A stretch of DNA of 64,000 nt from Hyalella azteca (Eukaryota; Arthropoda; Malacostraca; Amphipoda; Hyalellidae), in contig NW_025942305.1 of NCBI RefSeq assembly GCF_000764305.2, positions 62,001 to 126,000 of the forward strand, given 5' to 3'. The stretch's first letter is position 1. Every line of letters starts with the position of its first letter. Below, piece after piece: positions 63,366 through 64,000 of the stretch. Both the position numbers and the translations under genes were made by a program. The notes beneath the pieces were generated by a model, which worked only from the letters and a program-made list of their open reading frames with translations, had not been told where the DNA came from and ran no database searches.

Positions 63366-63770
63366 GGCACTTGCTTCTGTAATATAACTGTTGTTGATAC
63401 TTTTCTCTGTAATATAACTGTTGTTGATACTTTTCTCTGTAATATAACTGTTGTTGATACTTTACTTTGTAATAGAGCTGCTACTGATACTTTCCAGTGT
63501 AATATAACTGCTGTTGATACTTTCCTCTGTAATATAACTGCTATTGATACTTTACTTTGTAATATAACTGCTATTGTTATACTTTACTTTGTAATATAAC
63601 TGCTATTGATACTTTACTTTGTAATATAACTGCTATTGTTACTTTACTTTGTAATATAACTGCTATTGTTACTTTACTTTGTAATAGAAGTTCTATCTAT
63701 ACATTACTTTGTAATAAAACGCATTATTCATACTTTCCTTTGTAATAGAACTCTTATTAGTACTTTATAA
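63366..63770. repeat. ~30-bp array in the first intron of the GT11 gene
   Basis: About thirteen units of TGTAATATAACTGCTATTGA plus TACTTTACTT, starting about 15 bp after the exon donor, decaying to the right. Confidence 0.95.
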
Positions 63771-63931
63771 TACAGCCCTGCTTCAAGACATGGCGCGTGT
63801 AGCAACCAAAGAAATATTGGGTGTCCGTGATAAATTTCAGGGCTTACTTATTCCTTGTCCTGACGCGAAGAATATTATTGTTTGCTTCAAAAACTTCATA
63901 ACAAGGTTCAGGTATATGCTCTCAATTGAGA
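63771..63931 (+). other. possible exon-like open segment downstream of the GT11 exon
   Basis: After TTATAATACAG there is an open frame (LLQDMARVATKEILG and onwards) reaching AGGTTCAG|GTATAT. The splice-like ends are suggestive, but the phase does not join the GT11 exon ending at 63355, since phase 0 meets a TAG after eight codons. The peptide does not look like the next GT11 segment. It could belong to an intervening-exon structure, a mobile element, or be chance. Confidence 0.15.
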
Positions 63932-64000
63932 GATTGTTTTTACCAATTTTAATTTACTGACCAGAAAAATGATCATAGTATGAATAAAATACACGATTAG

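Overview
The window is eukaryotic nuclear DNA, almost certainly arthropod and probably crustacean. Genes are split into short GC-rich exons by AT-rich introns, the mobile elements are of animal type (I-like non-LTR retrotransposons with RNase H, tRNA-derived SINEs, mariner-type relics, TIR MITEs), and minisatellites are everywhere. No bacterial-style operons, CRISPR arrays or rRNA genes are seen. The crustacean assignment is an impression from gene and repeat style, not a proof.

Layout. 1-20,600 is a mobile-element graveyard: two MITEs with long inverted termini (2307-2968, 3182-3814), a broken unknown ORF pair (minus, 3816-4609), a 105-bp-arm foldback (6174-6407), and a nest of non-LTR retrotransposon pieces (7,740-18,580). 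One retrotransposon RNase H/C-terminal ORF is split by a ~2.46-kb TIR element (15,546-18,001), which itself carries a large GAGACATGAGACAAGACATG-type satellite. A second, truncated copy of that element sits at 9,515-10,270.

20,617-43,372 (+) is one multi-exon gene for a DHX9/Maleless-type DExH-box RNA helicase A. I could thread 24 coding exons whose splice phases all agree, giving about 1,340 codons: dsRBD1, dsRBD2, a DHX9-like W-rich linker, the full DEIH helicase core, HA2/winged helix, OB-fold region and an RGG-rich tail. Its introns carry tandem arrays, many of which are copies of the gene's own exon-intron junctions. This is the most striking feature of the window.

46,089-48,884 (-) is a two-exon gene for a ~737-residue secreted, low-complexity, Tyr/Arg/Pro-rich protein of unknown family. 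48,900-63,100 is intergenic, with many minisatellites, an inverted second copy of an interspersed repeat also found at 44.56 kb, a second SINE copy, a deleted mariner-type transposase relic (60.74-61.34 kb, minus) and a small TA-flanked MITE (61,369-61,594). At 63,140 (+) begins a type II membrane glycosyltransferase gene of the alpha-1,2-fucosyltransferase type (GT11). Only its first coding exon is clearly in the window.

The three cellular genes look functionally unrelated.
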